Positions 10,401 through 21,042 of a stretch of DNA of 64,000 bases are shown here, piece after piece. Numbering within the stretch: position 1 is the stretch's first letter; each line of letters begins with the position of its first letter. The notes beneath the pieces were generated by a model. It was not told the DNA's origin. It worked only from the letters and a program-made list of their open reading frames with translations, and did not search any database. Location of the stretch: positions 152,706,221-152,770,220 of the forward strand of contig OZ024930.1 of the NCBI GenBank assembly GCA_964017235.1. Direction: 5' to 3'. The position numbers and the translations under genes were made by a program. This DNA comes from Sabellastarte sp. h YS-2021. Taxonomy: Eukaryota; Annelida; Polychaeta; Sabellida; Sabellidae.

Positions 10401-12741
10401 TGTATTGTTCAGCCGACCTCAGTTAAATTTTGCACACTTGTTAAAGATGAAAATAGGGACATTCTTATTTTCTTTCCACCTTGGAGTTCTAATGCAAGCA
10501 TAGTCATGGCCATCTTGAAGTAAAAATGAGGGTTTTCAGCTCCCAACTGACGTACTGTTTTTAGATCATCCACTTTCCATTAGATACAAAGCACAGTAAA
10601 GCTTACCTCCTCCTTACACTCTCATACCACAACTACTAACAGCTTTATTAACGCAAGTCTCCATCTGGGCTGCTCGTTTTTGTCAGCAAAAGCCTTTTTC
10701 TAGTTTAATAACAAGACTGCAGATGAATGACTTTTTTACCTGGGAATCTGTTTAGGTAATTAATAGGTTTTAACACTATCAGCATATGCTCTATATTGCC
10801 AACTTAACACTGGCCTTCAGTGTGAATTATTTTGTTTTGAATCTCCAGGCACCCTGACTTAAAGTTTGTTAAGGACCTGTTACCTGGTGATTTTAAACCT
10901 ATCTCTTATTATCATAGTAAACAGTATGTGCAGCAGTTATTTACCATTAAATTACAGAAGTTGAGATAAATCTATGATATGTATCTGCACTTAACATATG
11001 ACATTGTATAAAATGTCATTTTGTGCACAAATATGTTCATCTTGATACCGATTTATACAACGGGTGTTACGCTAATAATACCAACACCCATGAAAATCAA
11101 TTATTCTCAGTTACCTTGCACCCAACAAAATTGATACTTGGAGCCTCTCATGTTGTACAGTAAGAAATGTGATATTTGCTGGTAGATTATAATACTCAAA
11201 ACGGGATTCGGAACCGGTTTTTTTCCCGAATCGCACCTCTTGTCTCACCTCTTTATCACATTTCTAGATTCTATATGAGGTTACGAATTTCCATGGTGTT
11301 TCTATCAATATTTTATTTATAATAAGGCTGCTTGAAGAGCAAATACTTTACTTTCACAGCCATAGCACCGAACTCATTAATATTCATGAGGAAGTATAAT
11401 ATATTGCTGGAAAAACCCATGGGAAATCTGTAACCTCATATCTTCTTATGGCTATTAATGACTTGTGTACTATATGGCTGTGCATCACACCTCGTTGCAC
11501 CAATTGCACCTCTCCAACAGCACCTTTAGAAGTCCGGGTTTTATAATGAACCATATTTACCACTGTAAATAGGCATAGCTTCCATGTCACCCATGTGTCT
11601 TCTTGGTATAACCTGGCTATGTTACTGGACTTATGATTATTCACATTGGTTTCGTTCAGGTGCCCCTTGGAGTCTGTCAATTGAATGAGATTGAGTTCTA
11701 TAAAAGTCCACATAAGATTAGTAATATTAGTAAATCAGCCTTTAAAAATAAAACAAAATCATCAAAATTTGTACTAATTTTGCATCAGAAGAGATCATTT
11801 GCCAGATGTAGTTGTAAAAATTTCAAATGTATAAAAATTAAAATTTTTTATAAGGTAAAGTAAAGTGATTTCTTCAGCAAATTTCGCATAAAGAATTACT
11901 TACAAGTTACAGTAAAGGATTTCTTCAGCAAATTTCACATACTGTGGTGTATTTGACACTTCTTACCCTACTTGTCATATGTAGTGTATTTTGTTTTCTT
12001 AACTTTTATGTAGATCTGATGAAGAAGGGCTTGGAGCTCCCTAAACTTGATGACTTCCAGCTGGTAGATCCTGAAATCCAGTTAGTTCAGGTGAAAAAAT
12101 ATATTTAAAACATCAGGGGGCTAGACTGAGTGCAAAGTTTACCAAAATATGCACATAACTCAAACATGTTGGTTTTATGCCTAGTATTGCTAGAGTGTGC
12201 TGTTTGAGTATCCAGCTCATCCATACTACTTGTTAAAAAATAAATATTTAGTTTGCAAAACATGTATATGTCTGCCAAATTCCCTATTTAAATTCTCAAA
12301 CTTTTTTCCAAATTATTTTATATATGAAGTATCGGTATGCACCAGGACATTATAGATTGTTTTATTTACACATCTCAATGACAACAAAATGAAAATATGG
12401 GTTTACCAATGCCAATGCACATTTCAAGCAATTGCTCAGGGTCCTGATTACAGCTTTTTGTGTCCTTATTGCAGAAAATTTGACAGAAATACATGTTCTT
12501 AGTTTATTTAAACCATGTATCACCAAACAGCAGAATTTATTTAATGGTAAAGCTACCACATTGGATGGTTGTTGAAGTGGGTATTCAGTGATCAGTGTCA
12601 CAATATCGGTTAACCATTGTGTGGAAATATATGTTAAACTTTGTTTTATTACTTGCAGCAAATTAACTATGGAATCCTGTATTTTTTTTTTACTTTCAGA
12701 ATGCTGTAGTGGTGCTGACTAATATCAAATACACAGGCTGA
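1424..12741 (+). CDS. BPI/LBP-family protein, 3' seven exons (partial)
   Basis: This is the C-terminal part of a bactericidal/permeability-increasing or LPS-binding protein-like gene. Such proteins are secreted, bind lipid or LPS in two BPI barrels, and act in innate immunity. Exons: 1424-1498, 2580-2738, 4021-4088, 8382-8427, 9352-9415, 12014-12090, 12700-12741. All introns are GT-AG and the phases join into 176 residues ending in TGA. Order of similarity to the BPI C-terminal barrel: ...FIPQ, then VHMAVSKAPSLQIS, MELNITMKDMRIVG, IGNVTLISSNIGDSF, FASVMSALVNNFVKP, LMKKGLELPKLDDFQL, VVVLTNIKYTG. The last pieces match the conserved 'LxxGxxLP' helix/strand and final strand of the family. The N-terminal barrel is missing from the window. 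Introns are 0.9-4.3 kb and carry transposons. Family assignment rests on remembered motif order, so subfamily (BPI, LBP, PLTP, CETP-like) is open. Confidence 0.85.
1556..1760 (-). mobile_element. L2/CR1-like non-LTR 3' end fragment
   Basis: The complement reads LWNELPEDIKTAKS, the near-C-terminal motif of Jockey/L2/CR1-type reverse transcriptases, followed by a short 3' tail. Only the end of the ORF is left. The boundaries are approximate. Confidence 0.5.
2580..2738 (+). CDS. BPI-like exon b (53 codons)
   Basis: Phase 0 at both ends, donor ACT/GTAAGT. It encodes KFCANCSIEVHMAVSKAPSL onward, with the SIEVHMAVSKAPSLQIS strand that matches 'KIQIHVSASTPPHLSV' of vertebrate BPI. The acceptor is followed by AAG twice (GAAG/AAG), so a 3-nt alternative acceptor adding or dropping one residue is possible. 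Confidence 0.85.
4021..4088 (+). CDS. BPI-like exon c
   Basis: Acceptor TTTGTAG, donor TTTAG/GTATGT. Encodes SVAMELNITMKDMRIVGAVK and ends in phase 2. This is the amphipathic strand pair of the C-terminal barrel. Confidence 0.85.
4655..7345 (-). mobile_element. L2-like non-LTR relic, split by a later element
   Basis: A reverse-strand reverse transcriptase relic lies in two pieces, 4655-5490 and 7233-7345. The outer piece encodes in order LKLSPDKTEFILIGS, VSSRLNYCNSLF, LHWLPLRYRVQFKI and an LWNSFPFKIRN-like end. The inner piece complement reads YHFYADDTQL then SPAHFSHAI, which is the catalytic YADD region lying just N-terminal to the first piece. The protein therefore continues across the 1.74 kb insertion at 5491-7232. 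Frames are broken by stops and indels, so it is inactive. Confidence 0.85.
5491..7232 (+). mobile_element. L2-like non-LTR retrotransposon, 5'-truncated, one stop
   Basis: An almost intact reverse transcriptase 3' part. Protein similarity starts at about 5493 (VTETEVLKFIKESPSKTCS...), hits one TGA at 5722-5724 where the family has Arg (NYRPVSGL), and runs open to 7078 (449 codons from the first Met at 5729). RT motifs: LLDLSAAFDTIDHD (residues 67-80), GVPQGSVLGPLLFSLY (126-141), FYADDTQLF (159-167), KLKLNPDKTEF, VSSRLDYCNSLF, LHWLPVRQRI and LWNDLPYDIRS. A 3' UTR of about 130 bp ends in (ATTG)n at about 7211-7232, the short-repeat tail usual for L2/CR1 elements. The endonuclease is missing. 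It sits inside an opposite-strand relic of the same type. Confidence 0.92.
7346..8209. other. BPI intron sequence, nothing recognised
   Basis: AT-rich intron between the nested L2 elements and the start of the duplicated block. The short frames here are not supported by similarity or splice sites. Confidence 0.5.
8382..8427 (+). CDS. BPI-like exon d
   Basis: Acceptor TTTTTAG, donor TTT/GTAAGT, 46 nt joining exon c in phase 2 and ending in phase 0. Encodes IGNVTLISSNIGDSF. A near-identical copy lies at 35408-35453. Confidence 0.85.
9352..9415 (+). CDS. BPI-like exon e
   Basis: Acceptor TTGTGTTTAG, donor AATG/GTAAGT. Encodes VHTFASVMSALVNNFVKPQL, the amphipathic helix before the C-terminal strands of BPI proteins. 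Not present in the right duplication arm. Confidence 0.85.
9600..10560. repeat. Degenerate tandem repeat, unit about 150 bp
   Basis: Phrases such as TTTATGGTCACCTTAAAGTC, GAAGTTATGGTCACCTTACA and TCCAGATATCTTATTGTTCA recur with a spacing near 150 bp once the SINE at 10007-10240 is taken out (starts near 9912, 10309 and 10462, with weaker units before). Similar GGTCACCTTAA-rich sequence occurs near 23.9 kb and 33.8 kb. It lies in the intron between BPI exons e and f and is absent from the right arm. Confidence 0.65.
10007..10240 (+). mobile_element. tRNA-derived SINE with 14-bp target duplication
   Basis: The 5' head is tRNA-like: an A-box-like GTGGCAGAGTGG near 10016 and a B-box-like GGGGATCAATCCC near 10058, the two internal RNA polymerase III promoter elements. 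A conserved-looking body follows, ending GCGACGTTAAACCCC and an A-rich AATAAACAAACAAA tail. Flanks carry a perfect 14-bp duplication, TCCAGATATCTTAT, at 9993-10006 and 10241-10254, so both ends are exact. Such SINEs with a GTTAAACCCC 3' end are common in mollusc genomes as far as I recall. The insertion is inside one unit of a tandem repeat. Confidence 0.88.
12014..12090 (+). CDS. BPI-like exon f
   Basis: Acceptor TTATGTAG, donor CAG/GTGAAA. With one base from exon e it encodes DLMKKGLELPKLDDFQLVDP and on. The KKGxxLP motif is the best single family signature in the gene (vertebrate 'LQKGFPLPTP'). Confidence 0.88.
12700..12741 (+). CDS. BPI-like terminal exon
   Basis: Acceptor TTTACTTTCAG. 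Encodes NAVVVLTNIKYTG and TGA, the last strand of the C-terminal barrel. In the right arm only the last dozen bases of this exon (ACACAGGCTGA, about 39187) survive. Confidence 0.85.
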   Translation, partial: NAVVVLTNIKYTG

Positions 12742-13489
12742 ACTGTCGAGAGTATCTGAAGCACAGCATTAATGTTTGAATTTCTTTTCTTTCAGTTTTA
12801 TGTTTAAATGTATGACATAATTAAAATGAGAGATGTATTTGATACAAGCTTTATTGTAAATAACCAGTATACCTATTATATCTGTAATGTTTAACATAAA
12901 CTATGTATGTAACAATTATATTAAACATCCCAACAAAAGAGTACTCACAGATTGCAATTCCCCTGCTGAAGAGTGACCAAATTGACAATGAAATGTATAT
13001 ACACTCCTGAAATAACATGAACTGTCATGAAGTAACTTTACTATTAGTTTGTAAAAACAATTATAATCTTTAATTTTAACGACTTGGGATCATTGATTCA
13101 TGGATGATATAGTTAGAGATTTTAGCTAACAAAATCTTCTGAGCAACAAATGTTAACAGACTTCATTTGTAGCCAGAATGGTTATGGTAAGATCATGTAA
13201 TATGCTTTTGCATAAACCAACAATGTTTGTTCTCAACAGGATGTTTTATGTAATATTGTATTATTGGGAACCTTCTACTGTACCGAAATTGATGCTTGGT
13301 ATTCTTGATGACTTTTGTCCTTATCAACATTCAGAAGGATGCATTTGAATTAATCCTAGTTACCATAATCAAATAAATTTTCTAAAAGTTGAGTTCAAAG
13401 ATTTGATTTGAATCATTTTATGTGCTTTTTGAGACGGTCATATTATGGAGGTATACAAAGTTGAAGAGGTTTTCATTGCTGTTGAGCCA
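12742..13489. other. BPI 3' flank / 3' UTR
   Basis: AT-rich sequence after the BPI stop codon, presumably including its 3' UTR. AATAAA-type signals occur (for example near 13373), but none can be chosen as the real poly(A) site from sequence alone. No coding signal. Confidence 0.45.
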
Positions 13490-15185
13490 GTAAATGTATA
13501 TGTTACAGTAAATATGCGAAATCAGTAAATATATTCCCTGAAAATTTCAGTAAAAACACATATTTACTGTTTTTTTAGTCAGTAAATACGCGTATTCCCT
13601 GAAAATTTCAGTAAAAACACGTATTTACTGGTTTTTTAGTCAGTAAATATGCGTATTCCCTGAAAATTTTAGTAAAAACACGTATTTACTGGTTTTTTGG
13701 TCCAGTAAATACGCGTATTTACTAAAACCATAATGAAGACTTTATATCTTTAATAGTTGGGTGTTATCCGCTAAGTCTTCATATTAACAGTTACTTCAAA
13801 GTTTAAATGACTTTGTCATATTCAAAGTTTGATACTTGTTTACAATCTAGCACTGGGATAACTATTTAACATCACTTTATAATTTCAAAAGCATTTGCAT
13901 GTGATTGTGATAAAAAAACTTGTAATATTTTTTTTCATTTAAAATAAATTGTAATGTAAATAGACAAGTTTAATTAGTTTATAAATTTAAATATCGAAAT
14001 ATTTATCAAATTATGATACTTTATGTATAAGGAACAACAAGCAAGGTAATAAAATTAAGATATATATCTTGTTCAAGAACTGAATTTTACTGTAGTTTTA
14101 ACCATGCATTCTAACAATGTATTTCTTTTCCAAAGGTCACAAATAAAATTTAGATCTATAATTAGGGTTGAATAAAACTTCCCTTTAATGTTGCCCCTTC
14201 AATAGAGGAAACCACAACATAACCATAGATGCCTTAAAAGAGATTAAGTCCCTCTGAAAGACTATGATGAAATCTAATTAGGGGCTGGCTGGCCTTTTCA
14301 TTGTTTCTAACAACAATTCTTTGATCAAGTAGCCAGTACCTACATTAAAGACACAAATCTACCAGAAAATTGCAAAATATTAGGCCTTGATTGAAATAAA
14401 ATAAAGAAACCACTTACTTATAATCTCTGTTCAACAATAGGTGCTTCAAGAATACATGCAGACTTGTTTGGGTGTAAATCATGTTGTCTTAAATGATAAG
14501 CTAAAATTTCTGCTGAATGAGAGTACAATTAAAATATGTTAAAATTTAGAAATTTAAATTAATTTCTGAAACTTTTATTTATTTCCAATAAAAATACTTT
14601 TTATGTATCAGTCACATAAAGTAGTGAAAAGTTAAATGATCTTTAATCATTTGTAGGGATGACATAGGTCCTTAGTAGCTGTGGGATTGAAATTACTATA
14701 AGCTCAAATGAAATATCTAAAGAAAGCACATAATTATCTAAAGTTTTTAAAAATAAATATTTAAAAGCCCAGTACTATATTTTTCAAAATATTTGCATTT
14801 AATGTACTTTAAAATGAAATATGCTTAGTATGTTCTAATAGTCATCATAATAGAGTAAAATGTTCCAAATATAATTCACAGTTTGGTTTACCATTAATAT
14901 TATATAGAGTAAAATGTTCCAATATAATGTATATTTTGGTTTACAGTTCAATATAATATATTTACAACCAGTGAACATCAAAATTTCATTTCACATATTT
15001 ACTGAAAGTCAAACCAGTAAACTTGTGAAACAACTCAGGTCATAAATCAGTAAATACGTGTATTTACTGAAAATTTTAGGGAATACGCGTATTTACTGAC
15101 CAAATCAGTAAATACGCGTATTTACTGAAACTTTCAGTAAATACACGTATTTACTGATTTCGCATATTTACTGTAACATATACAC
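13490..15185. mobile_element. Foldback element A with palindromic subrepeats
   Basis: A 1.7 kb element whose ends are inverted copies: it opens TATATGTTACAGTAAATATG CGAAATCAGTAAAT and closes with the reverse complement at 15150-15184. Both ends contain runs of CAGTAAATACG-type half-sites in head-to-head pairs, making perfect 22-bp palindromes, with about 62-bp subrepeats at 13505-13730. The centre is AT-rich and shows no coding frame, so it is non-autonomous. The matching place in the right duplication arm (about 39430) lacks it. A second copy in reverse orientation lies at 57990-59486. Confidence 0.85.
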
Positions 15186-16299
15186 AACTTAAAGTGTTTT
15201 GAAATATATTTTGTTACATGTAATGTATACTCCTGCATTGTATGGAATTCTTTACAGTTGTGAAGAATTTCTTTTTTCGATATAAACATTTTCGACTTTT
15301 ATACTGTAGCAGGTTTGCTTTGGAATTGTATAGAACTATATATGCTTTGAATACCACTATTTACACACTGTTATCATTATGCTTTGTGTAGGTTATACTG
15401 TTCAGTGTGTGTATTTTGTAACAGTGTCCGAGGATAGGAAAAGCTTATCCTGAAAATCTTTCCAGAACAGTAGGAATATAGTATCACAAAAGTTTTAATT
15501 CTGAAAACCACTGTTGCAATAACAATTTCTCTCTTTATTTGCTCTTTTATAGATAGTTTTATTAAGTTGAACAGAAACGGAATTTGTAAAAATCTATTGT
15601 TAATTAAATACCAAATAGTCCGTTAAAGAATTATATATTAAACTAAATGTACAATGTTCTTTGTAACATATTGCTCTTTAATTTCATTGCTTGTTTCATT
15701 TTTTTTCTTTTTTTTTTTGTAACATGGTTTCAGAGGGTGAAGGATTTTTGTTGCTATTATTTTTTTCAAAGTTGGAGAGATCCATAAATGTTTAATTATG
15801 ATATTTAATGTGATATTATGATTATAGTTGATGTCTTATTAAGCAATAATGCCTTTGTTGCCTTAACTGAAAAATAGTAATGCCCAAGTCACATTACAGG
15901 CGGTACAACCCACAGTTATAGGCACTGGGCAAAACACCCCAGTCCTTCAACCACCGTCTGAGGTTCTTATACCAATCTGGGGTAGTTTTTACTTTACCGG
16001 TACAAGATTTGGACAATGATATAAATTCTATACGTTTACAGTTTATATATAAATTACAGTATGACCTCTTGTATTTGGGCTAAAGCTTTAATGCCTGCAT
16101 TCAGTGGTAAATTTTACTTTTCCAAAGACCCATATGCACCAAAATTGTTACATACAATCGAATATGACAGGTTCAGAGACAGGCCCTATTCAAATCATAT
16201 TGTCATTTGTACATATGGCCTCAACACAATAAAGGACCAGGAAGCAACTGAAAATTAGTGTGTGCTTTTTCAATTAAACTATCATAGATAGGTCTTTAG
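15186..16299. other. Intergenic sequence between converging genes
   Basis: Shared with the right arm (for example 15421-15495), but no protein-like frame is seen in it. Probably 3' flank of either gene. Confidence 0.5.
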
Positions 16300-16417
16300 G
16301 ATAATCATAGCTCTATTACAGTGGCTAAACACCAGCCCAAACCACCATTTGTGTACATGTTTGTACCTGATGAAAACAGAATTGACGTCAGTTCTGAAGA
16401 TTGTATCACATGAATTC
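16300..16417 (-). pseudogene. Dead copy of nicotinamidase terminal exon 6
   Basis: The complement still reads IHVIQSSEL, as in the working exon at 41434-41552. The acceptor TGTAG/GAATTC has become TGTAA/GAATTC, which destroys the AG, and the nearest new AG is one base off frame. The C-terminal tail diverges after SSGTNM. It belongs to the left duplication arm, cut off from the rest of the nicotinamidase gene. Confidence 0.82.
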
Positions 16418-16509
16418 TTACAAAATACTAGTATAACATCAGAGCATGTAATAATAAAACCTATCAATATTATGATTCCAGTTTCATTTCTAGAACTGAT
16501 CATAAATAC

Positions 16510-18790
16510 AGTAATTATTAAGCATCCCTTGCGGGACGCTTGTTTGTGTATGGGAGACCTTCAGGCTCCGCCGGCTCCGCATTTTGTTTTCCTTGTAACT
16601 CTGTAACCGTTAGGCGGATTCTTTTCAAATTTGGCAGGTTTAGGCAGTAGCCTTGGGAAATTTTTTTGTATATGCTGCAGTGACATTTTAACCACTCAGA
16701 GAGGTCACATGACCAAAAATGTCTTTTTTCAATGGGGAAGCTTGTCCGGATGATAACTTGAAAGGAATTTTATCAATTCACCTGAAACTTGGCAAATACA
16801 TTCATTCTATTAAAATCTGGAAATCATTAGATTTTGGCATTGATTGGTTAAGAAATGGCCGAGTAATTAATGATTAATTAATCATTATGAATTTTCCAAA
16901 TAAAGAAAACACAAAAATGCTTATATCGCGAAAACCGTGCTAGATAGAGCGATTTCGACGAAATTTTTGACCCACAGGGTATCTCTGCAGAGTAGTTATC
17001 CCAATTTTCAAAAAAAATTTTGTCTCTCCAAAAATGGCGGCCATTTTGAATTTTCGAATTTTTCGCAAAAATTGCAAAACATAAAAATGCTTATATCTCG
17101 AAAACCCTTGCTAGTTAGAGCGATTTCGACGAAAATTTTGACCTACAGGGTATCTCTGCAGAGTAGCCATGCCAATTTTCAAAAAAAATTTGTCTCACAA
17201 AAAATGGCGGCCATTTTGATTTTCGAATTTTTCGCAAAATTGCAAAACACAAAAATGCTAATATCTCGAAAACCGTGCTACATAGAACGATTTCGACGAA
17301 ATTTTTGATCTTCAGGGTATCTCTGCAGAGCAGCTATCCCAAAGAGCCTTCACTTGGTGAAGTTTCAGACCCGTAGCTAATTATTCACCTACTCAAAATG
17401 AGTAAATGCTAATTATCTCTAAAAGTATTGCGGATACCCAATTTTTATCAAATAACTCATTCATCTACTTTTGGAAGAGCTTTCACATGGTGAAGTTTCA
17501 GACCCATAGATAATTACTCACCTACTCAAAATGAGTAAATGCGAATTATCTCAAAACTATTGTGGATACCCATTTTTTATCAAATAACTCATTCATGTAC
17601 TTTTGGGAGAGCTTTCACATGGTGAAGTTTCAGACCCGTAGATAATTACTCACCTACTCAAAATGAGTAAATGCGAATTATCTCTTAAAAGTATTGCAGA
17701 TAGCCAATTTTTCTCAAATAACTCATTCATCTACTTTTGGAAGAGCTTTCACATGGTGAAGTTTCAGACCCATAGCTAATTACTCACCTACTCAAAATGA
17801 GTAAATGCGAATTATCTCTAAAAGTATTGCAGATAGCCAATTTTTCTCAAATAACTCATTCACCTACTTTTGGGAGAGCTTTCACTCCGTGAAGTTTCAG
17901 ACCCATAGCTAATTATTCACCTACTCAAAATGAGTAAATGCAAATTATCTGTAAAAGTATTCCGGATACCCAATTTTTCTCAAATAACTCATTCATCTAC
18001 TTGTGGGAGAGCTTTCACATGGTGAAGTTTCAGACCCGTAGCTAATTACTCACCTACTCAAAATAAGTAAATGCGAATTATCTCTAAAAGTATTGCAGAT
18101 AGCCAATTTTTCTCGAATAACTCATTCATCTACTTTTGGAAGAGCTTTCACATGGTGCAGTTTCAGACCCATAGCTAATTATTCACCTACTCAAAATGAG
18201 TAAATGCGAATTATCTCTAAAAGTATTGCAGATACCCAATTTTTATCAAATAACGCATTCACCTACTTTTGGAAGAGCTTTCACACACGAAAATGAAAAA
18301 TTGTGAATATCTCGGGAAAAGCTATTTCTTCTCCTTTAATGCTCAGCGGGAGATACACACCGCGGCAGTGGTCTTGTCAAAAATTTTTGTCTCCCCAAGA
18401 ATGGTGGCCATTTTGAATTTTGCAAAGTTTTTGCAAAACACAGAAATGCTTATATCTCGAAAACTGTGCTAGAGCGAACTCAACAAAATTTTTGACCTGC
18501 TGGGTATCTCTGCAGAGTAGCCATACCAATTTTCAAAATATTTTTGTCTCGCCAAATATAGCGGACATTTTGAATTTTCGAATTTTTTGCAAAACACAAA
18601 AATGCTTATATCTTGAAAACCGTGCTAGATAGAGCAGACTGCGCTGACTTTGGTTGCCACAACAGTATAAGGCTAGAAACGAAGCATTTTCTTAATTCTT
18701 TAGCACTCACTTTTATATCCTTTTCGGGATGCTTTGTTTTTGCTATGCAAAAACATTATCTTTTTTTTGCGAGCGATCCTCTAGTTATAA
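16510..18790. mobile_element. Satellite-bearing insertion in the left arm
   Basis: About 2.3 kb absent from the matching place in the right arm (about 41632), so it arrived after the duplication or was lost there. It opens near AAGCATCCCTTGCGGGACGC and closes near TTTTCGGGATGCTTTG. Order inside: a unique head; about two and a half copies of a roughly 165-bp repeat (CTCGAAAACCGTGCTAGATA, GGTATCTCTGCAGAGTAG, AATGGCGGCCATTTTGA) at about 16915-17340; a 133-bp tandem array at about 17341-18290; then more copies of the 165-bp repeat to about 18650. Short open frames are by-products of the repeats. No transposase is visible. Confidence 0.7.
17341..18290. repeat. Tandem array, 133-bp unit, about seven copies
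   Basis: The phrase GAAGTTTCAGACCC recurs at 17359, 17492, 17624, 17758, 17891, 18024 and 18157, a period of 132-134 bp. Each unit also carries CACCTACTCAAAATGAGTAA, which contains the inverted pair ACTCA/TGAGT, and CAAATAACTCATTCATCTAC. Units differ at few positions, so the array is fairly young or kept alike by conversion. Confidence 0.93.
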
Positions 18791-19111
18791 TTAATGATAA
18801 TGATATACTCACCTACACAAAACCATTAAAAGATTGTTTGTTTCAGGTGGCACATAAAACAAGTCATATTCTATTGATTTGTACACGATTTGGAATTTGG
18901 AATACCTTCCAAACCATTGTCGGATCCTCTCTGATGATAAAAGTTTTGCACAAAAAAAAAATAGTTATGTAATTGGTGGTAATGATTTGTAAGGATGTTA
19001 CTTTAGTGCTTGAATTAAGACATCACTTACAGAAATTATTCTGTGGATTATATTATGAAGTCTTTGGCTTCAATAATGCTGCTTAAATCTGGTAAGGCAC
19101 AACTATCTTGC

Positions 19112-19201
19112 CTTTTGCTTTCATATTCTCTATTGCAGCCTGCCTATTGTCATATGGTAAGGCTGTGGTAGCATCTTAATATATGATATAGCTTGTGTAT
19201 C
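19112..19201 (-). pseudogene. Dead copy of nicotinamidase exon 5
   Basis: The complement follows the same acceptor (ATAG/GATACAC) as the working exon at 41968-42054 and reads GYTSYII, then a TAA stop within a 3-bp longer stretch, then DATTALPYDNRQAAIENMKA. The donor GGTAAAAT has become GGCAAGAT. Stop plus lost GT makes it non-functional. Confidence 0.88.
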
Positions 19202-20109
19202 CTATAAATGTAACTGGTATATCTGTACACTAAGTACTAAATACAAAATATTACAGTTTGTGAAAGTGGATAGTGTCCTTACTATGGTTAAACTCGTGCA
19301 AATGTTTCCTGTATACAGTCAGTCATTTGCTTAATATCGAAGTTTGAGTATTTTGGACATATTTTATTGTGTCTGTGAATTAGAGAAAGTCAGTTTAAAT
19401 ATCTGTTGTATACAGGTCTGTCTAATACAAATTGTTCAGTTCTTTTCTTGAACAGATTGATAAGTTAAGTAACACTTTAAAAGTACATAACTGTATCTAT
19501 CAGTGTTAATTTTTGGTGATGTTTGTAAACATTTAAGTTTAATGACCCAAAAATCCAAATTTTTATTTAAAACATACATGTAATGCATATGAATATTCTC
19601 TGCACAGAATAAGATGTGTATTTCTGAAATGTTAATTTTTAATAAATCCGTTTTCAAGCATATCAGAACTTTTATTTTTGTATTTTTATTCAGATCTATA
19701 TGAACCAACAAGTCACTCATTTGCAAAACTTCTGAATGACTTCAAAAAGAGGATAAATCTTACTTTCTCTTTGGAATATATTTAATTACACAGATTTCAT
19801 ATATTGTTCCACATATTTACAGTCATATTTGCAGTCTATTTCTCTATATTTTGACAAGTGGACTTATAATTGTGGTTTTAAATAAATATCATTAAATCTA
19901 TGAAACTTATATATAAAAATTAATCACCAAAAATTACTTTTGTATGACATTATCATCTTCATGTCCTGAAGAATTACTGAACCACCATACACAACACATT
20001 ATTATTATTCATAGACATAATTCAAAAACAAGGACTATGGAGGCCTAGCGCTTGTAAGCTTTACCAGTCCTTTATTAGATGCAAATATTCACATCTATGT
20101 TCCTATAAA

Positions 20110-20970
20110 TGAGAATATAAATCGGCTCCATGCTGAACTGTGGCTTGACATGTTGTGACCTTGGTGCAAGCTTTGACCTTTGCTCTGCCAGAATGTTTTT
20201 ATGGACACATTTGAGATATATTTCTACTGTCACAAAGCTTTATGGGTTACTGGAACTGATTATAATATTTATTTTGCCAAGTTTTATCTTTTTTAATTTT
20301 CCGAATTTCGGCAAAGTTGAATTTTGCTGGAAATTGAAAATGTTGGTTATTTCGAAAACTGTTACAGATAGAGCGATTTTGGACCCCTGGGTGCCATAGA
20401 TCCTGCATATTATGCCTCTGAAAATTTATTTACGAATTTTTAAACTTTTCCGAATTCCAAATGCCATTTTGAATTATGCTGGAAATGGAAAATGTTGATT
20501 ATTTCAAAAACTGTAAGAACAATTTTGAGAATCTTTTAGCACCCTTGGGTACCAGACAACTTGAATATAGTGCCTTTGAGAAATTTTTACTTGTTCCAAT
20601 TCTTTCTGCCATCTTAAAGTTTGGTAGAAATAGAAAATGTCTCTTTATTAATGGCTGAATACTCCATATGTTAGATTATACACTGTTCCAGCCTAGCATG
20701 CTCTGCATTAAATTGATGCACTTCTGGTTGGTTCTAAAACTTTAAATGTGAAAAGAACTGTAGGAAATCATCTGCGAATGTTTTGCAAGTGTCACGTTTG
20801 ACCTTGGACCCCTGCATTAAGGTTCATTTGGGTTATTGTATTGAAAGGCTTTTTTTCTTCCTTATTATGGCTGCTTGGGCTTTGAACCCCTTTTTATGGT
20901 CAGACTACCCCCATTTCTGCTTAATACCTGGCAGGAGATAAATGCCACCTCAGTGGTCTTGTTTCATTAT
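20110..20970. repeat. Degraded relative of the satellite-bearing element
   Basis: It holds weak copies of the same phrases (TTTCGAAAACTGTTACAGATAGAGCGATTT near 20350 in two parts, TTCAAAAACTGTAAGAACAA near 20503) and the closing phrase GGAGATAAATGCCACCTCAGTGG near 20935 resembling 18345. It stops next to the DIRS-like element, whose end is at 21000. Confidence 0.5.
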
Positions 20971-20999
20971 TCAATTGTAAATTTTATATTTAATGTAGC

Positions 21000-21042
21000 T
21001 TTTATTATGCTACAACAGGCCTACCTATTGTAACAATGTGCT
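21000..21042 (+). repeat. DIRS left inverted terminal repeat
   Basis: TTTTATTATGCTACAACAGG begins it and CTATTGTAACAATGTGCT ends it. The reverse complement of 32547-32589 matches at 38 of 43 bases. Confidence 0.88.

Larger units (their letters stand above)
8210..20090. repeat. Left arm of a tandem segmental duplication
   Basis: This block recurs in the same orientation at about 35250-43920. Collinear anchors, left to right arm: 8382-8427 with 35408-35453 (41 of 46 bases identical, both splice sites kept); 12205 with 38690; 12362-12661 with 38880-39175; 12734 with 39187; 15421-15495 with 39614-39690; 16080-16195 with 41000-41110; 16340-16417 with 41490-41552; 19035-19202 with 41885-42055; 19510-19560 with 42175-42230; 19600-19730 with 43440-43575; 20030 with 43850. 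It holds the four last BPI exons (working) and the two last nicotinamidase exons (dead). Edges are approximate. Confidence 0.9.

Noticed and set aside
11384-11713. 109-codon reverse frame
   Set aside because: Lies in the intron between BPI exons e and f, has no known motif and no splice signals of its own.
12362-12661. 99-codon reverse frame conserved in both arms
   Set aside because: Conservation is explained by the segmental duplication; the right-arm copy does not keep the frame, so it is not coding.
16937-17308. 123-codon frame with repeated phrases (KMLISRKPLLVRAIS)
   Set aside because: The repeats in the protein are just the 165-bp DNA repeat read in one frame.
17341-18290. CRISPR-like regular repeats
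   Set aside because: The whole 133-bp unit is repeated with no unique spacers; a plain tandem array in a eukaryote.
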